16,089 nucleotides of DNA from Acholeplasmatales bacterium (GTDB lineage: Bacteria; Bacillota_I; Bacilli_A; Acholeplasmatales; Anaeroplasmataceae), in NCBI GenBank assembly GCA_016282815.1, contig JAEELU010000119.1, positions 1 to 16,089 on the forward strand, in the 5' to 3' direction. Position 1 is the first letter of the stretch; each line of letters begins with the position of its first letter. The position numbers and the translations under genes are program-made. The notes under the pieces were generated by a model. The model saw only the letters and a program-made list of their open reading frames with translations, did no database searches and was not told the origin of the DNA. This document shows, piece after piece, positions 13,687-16,089 of this stretch.

Positions 13687-15516
13687 ATGGATATAAGAAA
13701 TGTTGCAATCATTGCCCATGTTGACCATGGTAAAACTACATTAGTTGATAAGCTATTAAGATCTTCACATACATTTAGAGATAATCAGGTTGTAGAGGAA
13801 AGAGTAATGGATAGTAATGCTCTAGAAACAGAGAGAGGTATTACTATTTTAGCTAAGAATACAGCTATTACTTACAAGGATACAAAGATTAATATACTAG
13901 ATACACCAGGACATGCAGATTTCTCTGGTGAGGTAGAAAGAATAATGAAGATGGTTGATGGTGTAGTATTAGTAGTAGATGCCTACGAAGGTACAATGCC
14001 ACAAACTAGATTCGTTCTTAAAAAGGCATTTGAGGCTCATTTAAAGCCAATCGTTGTTATCAATAAGGTTGATAAGCCTTCTGCAAGACCATTAGAGGTT
14101 ATTGATGAGGTATTAGAGCTATTTATCGATTTAGGCTGCGATGAGGATGAGCTTGATTTCCCTATCTGCTATGCAAGTGCTGTTAATAATACATGCTCAC
14201 TTGATGTTGATATCAATACTCAAAAGGAGGGTATGGAGCCTCTTTTAGATATGATTATCAAATATATACCACAGCCAGAAATGGATAAGGATGCTCCACT
14301 TCAATTACAACCAGCGCTATTAGATTATACTGATTTCGTTGGTAGAATTGGTATCGGTAGAATTAAAAGAGGTACAATTAAATCTGGTGAGGTTGTATCT
14401 TGTATAAGATTGGATAATTCAATTAAGCAATTTAGAGTACAAAAGCTATATGGCTTTATTGGACTAGATAGAATTGAAATCAAGGAAGGATATGCAGGAG
14501 ATATCGTTGCTGTATCTGGACTTGGTGATATTTCAGTTGGTGAAACAATTTGTACAGTAGGAAAAGAGGAAGCTCTAGAAAAGATTCATATCTCTGAGCC
14601 TACAGTTCAAATGACATTTGGAACTAACACATCTCCATTCTGTGGTAGAGATGGTAAACTTGTTACTGCATCTAAAATAGAGGAAAGACTATTTAGAGAG
14701 GTACAAAAGGATGTTTCATTAAGAGTTCAAAGAATTCCAAGCCAGGAGGAATGGATCGTTTCTGGTCGTGGTGAATTACATTTAGGAATTCTAATTGAAA
14801 ACATGAGAAGAGAAAATTATGAATTCCAGGTTTCAAGACCTAGAGTTATCATGAAGGAAATCGATGGTGTATTATGTGAGCCATATGAATATTGCGTTAT
14901 CGATACACCAAATGATTCTGCAGGTGCTGTAATTGAGATGATGGGTAACCGTCATGGTATTATGGAAACAATGTCAAATACTGAAACTCAAACAAGAATT
15001 ATTTATTATATTCCATCACGTGGATTGATCGGCTTTAATACTGATTTTATGACAGTTACTAAGGGCTATGGTATTATCAACCATTCATTTAGTGATTATA
15101 GACCAATGGAAACTGTTAATGTTGGTGAAAGAACAACAGGTGTATTAGTATCTATGGCTGAGGGTCAATCAACTGCATATTCAATTGGTGCACTTGAGGA
15201 TAGAGGTAGTATGTTCATATCTCCCGGTGAGGATATTTATGAGGGTATGATTGTTGGTGAGGCTAACAAGGATTTAGATTTAGCTGTTAACGTAGTTAAG
15301 GCTAAGCAACAAACAAATACACGTTCATCTAATAAGGATACTACAGTTGTATTAAAGAAGCCTAGAGTATTATCATTAGAGGCATGCCTTGAATTTATCA
15401 ATGAGGATGAGCTTGTAGAGGTTACTCCTAAGCATATCCGTTTAAGAAAGAAAATATTAGATACAGTAGAAAGAAAGAAATACGACGCTAAGGTTAGAGC
15501 AGAGAAGAATAATTAA
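13687..15516 (+). CDS. typA: Translational GTPase TypA/BipA
   Basis: TypA/BipA is a ribosome-binding GTPase involved in 50S assembly and stress or cold adaptation in well-studied bacteria. From ATG 13687 it has 609 residues, the usual size. The G motifs are intact: HVDHGKTT (11-18), RGIT (50-53), DTPGH (72-76), NKVD (126-129) and SA (164-165). Elongation-factor-like domains II, III and V follow, with GRGELHLGILIENMRREN marking the EF-G/LepA-like region, then the BipA-specific C-terminus (NKDTTVVLKKPRVLSLEACLE region). GTG 13678 is in frame but lies in the ribosome-binding site AGGTGA (13676-13681), and relatives begin MDIRN, so ATG is chosen. The hemolysin III-like gene follows after 20 bp. 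Confidence 0.97.
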   Translation: MDIRNVAIIAHVDHGKTTLVDKLLRSSHTFRDNQVVEERVMDSNALETERGITILAKNTAITYKDTKINILDTPGHADFSGEVERIMKMVDGVVLVVDAYEGTMPQTRFVLKKAFEAHLKPIVVINKVDKPSARPLEVIDEVLELFIDLGCDEDELDFPICYASAVNNTCSLDVDINTQKEGMEPLLDMIIKYIPQPEMDKDAPLQLQPALLDYTDFVGRIGIGRIKRGTIKSGEVVSCIRLDNSIKQFRVQKLYGFIGLDRIEIKEGYAGDIVAVSGLGDISVGETICTVGKEEALEKIHISEPTVQMTFGTNTSPFCGRDGKLVTASKIEERLFREVQKDVSLRVQRIPSQEEWIVSGRGELHLGILIENMRRENYEFQVSRPRVIMKEIDGVLCEPYEYCVIDTPNDSAGAVIEMMGNRHGIMETMSNTETQTRIIYYIPSRGLIGFNTDFMTVTKGYGIINHSFSDYRPMETVNVGERTTGVLVSMAEGQSTAYSIGALEDRGSMFISPGEDIYEGMIVGEANKDLDLAVNVVKAKQQTNTRSSNKDTTVVLKKPRVLSLEACLEFINEDELVEVTPKHIRLRKKILDTVERKKYDAKVRAEKNN

Positions 15517-15536
15517 TTAAAAGCGTGGTGAAATAA

Positions 15537-16089
15537 ATGAGCGAGGAAAAGAAAAACCTTAAGGCTCTTGAGAAAAAAGAGCGTGAAGAGGTTAAGGCTG
15601 TATTAAAGGAAGAAAAAAGAATAAAAAAGGAAGACGAGAAGAATCGTCCACTTACTCCTAAGGAGGCTGAAATCAGAAGAAGAAATGAACCTCCACATTT
15701 ACCAGTACTTGAAGAAATTGGTAATAGTGTAACTCATGGAGTTGGTGCTATATTAGGTGTAGTTGCTTTAGTATTTATGCTAATGTATAGCGATACTCCA
15801 CTTAAGATTGTTGGTTCATTATTCTATGGTGTATCAATAATTCTAATGATGACTATGAGCTGTCTATATCATGCATGGAGAAGTGGATCTACAGTTAAGA
15901 GATTATGGCGTAGATTTGATTATTCATCAATTTATCTATTAATTGGTGGTACATTTGCTCCACTTCAGCTAGTTGAGCTTGGTATAAATGAAAACCAAAT
16001 GGTTTTAGGTATTATTTGGTTTGCGATAATGTGGACTGCAATAATTGTAGGTATCACAATGACATCTATATTTGGCCCTGGTCAAATAA
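15537..16089 (+). CDS. Hemolysin III/PAQR family membrane protein, N-terminal part
   Basis: This ORF is open for 184 codons to the right edge, so its C-terminus is missing. Family features are LEEIGNSVTHGVGAILG (58-74), MTMSCLYHAW (105-114) with His112, and RRFDYSSIYLLIGGTFAP (125-142) with Asp128. These positions match the conserved Ser, His and Asp of PAQR proteins; the last histidines lie beyond the window. Predicted membrane segments are roughly 66-84, 90-110, 131-147 and 155-178. Despite the family name, haemolysis is not shown for most members. Residues 1-50 form a Lys/Glu-rich charged extension, longer than in typical bacterial members, where the conserved EE..N...HG motif is close to the start. 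GGTGA (15527-15531) precedes the ATG by 5 nt. It is probably cotranscribed with typA. Confidence 0.9.
   Translation, partial: MSEEKKNLKALEKKEREEVKAVLKEEKRIKKEDEKNRPLTPKEAEIRRRNEPPHLPVLEEIGNSVTHGVGAILGVVALVFMLMYSDTPLKIVGSLFYGVSIILMMTMSCLYHAWRSGSTVKRLWRRFDYSSIYLLIGGTFAPLQLVELGINENQMVLGIIWFAIMWTAIIVGITMTSIFGPGQI

Overview
The window is AT-rich chromosomal DNA from a low-GC Gram-positive bacterium. AGA is the main arginine codon, Shine-Dalgarno sites are strong, promoters look sigma-A-like, and gene pairs are typical of Firmicutes (pfkA-pyk, gmk-rpoZ, trmFO-xerC). A long pyrophosphate-dependent phosphofructokinase beside an ATP-dependent one, together with short compact operons, suggests a Bacilli/Erysipelotrichia/Mollicutes-related lineage; this placement is inference. 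Every tryptophan codon I noted is TGG, and TGA appears once as a stop (xerC), so the standard bacterial code is used rather than the Mycoplasma code.

Layout. 1-236: start of a leftward gene of unknown function, running off the left edge. 237-582: divergent intergenic region with a pfp promoter, a cre-like half-site and an 18-bp palindrome. 583-4810: glycolysis block, with pfp as a single gene with its own terminator, then pfkA-pyk with a terminator. 4894-6463: translesion-repair pair, a Y-family DNA polymerase overlapped by a YolD-like protein. 6548-7463: gmk (GMP kinase) and rpoZ (RNA polymerase omega), then a hairpin terminator. 7516-9270: uvrC. 9314-12666: tightly packed run of HD-domain protein, small nitroreductase, trmFO and xerC, with gaps of 3-4 bp or overlaps. 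12729-13583: a lipoprotein of unknown function as its own transcription unit. 13687-16089: typA/bipA followed by the start of a hemolysin III/PAQR-type membrane protein, cut by the right edge.

How the genes work together. pfp and pfkA both make fructose 1,6-bisphosphate, with PPi or ATP as phosphate donor, and pyk completes glycolysis. The polymerase/YolD pair and uvrC are both DNA-damage functions. gmk, rpoZ, trmFO, xerC and typA are housekeeping genes. Five promoters share the extended -10 TGATATAAT about 20-30 bp ahead of the start codon, giving very short leaders. Many ribosome-binding sites use the GGTGA part of the anti-Shine-Dalgarno complement. Several apparent upstream start codons (pfkA, polymerase, uvrC, typA) lie in or beside the ribosome-binding site, so later ATGs are preferred here.

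I found no CRISPR array, insertion sequence, prophage gene, tRNA or rRNA, and no convincing new multi-gene system. The most interesting items are regulatory (palindromes on promoters, a cre-like site before pfp), plus the lipoprotein, the polymerase-YolD cassette and the charged N-terminal extension on the hemolysin III-like protein.
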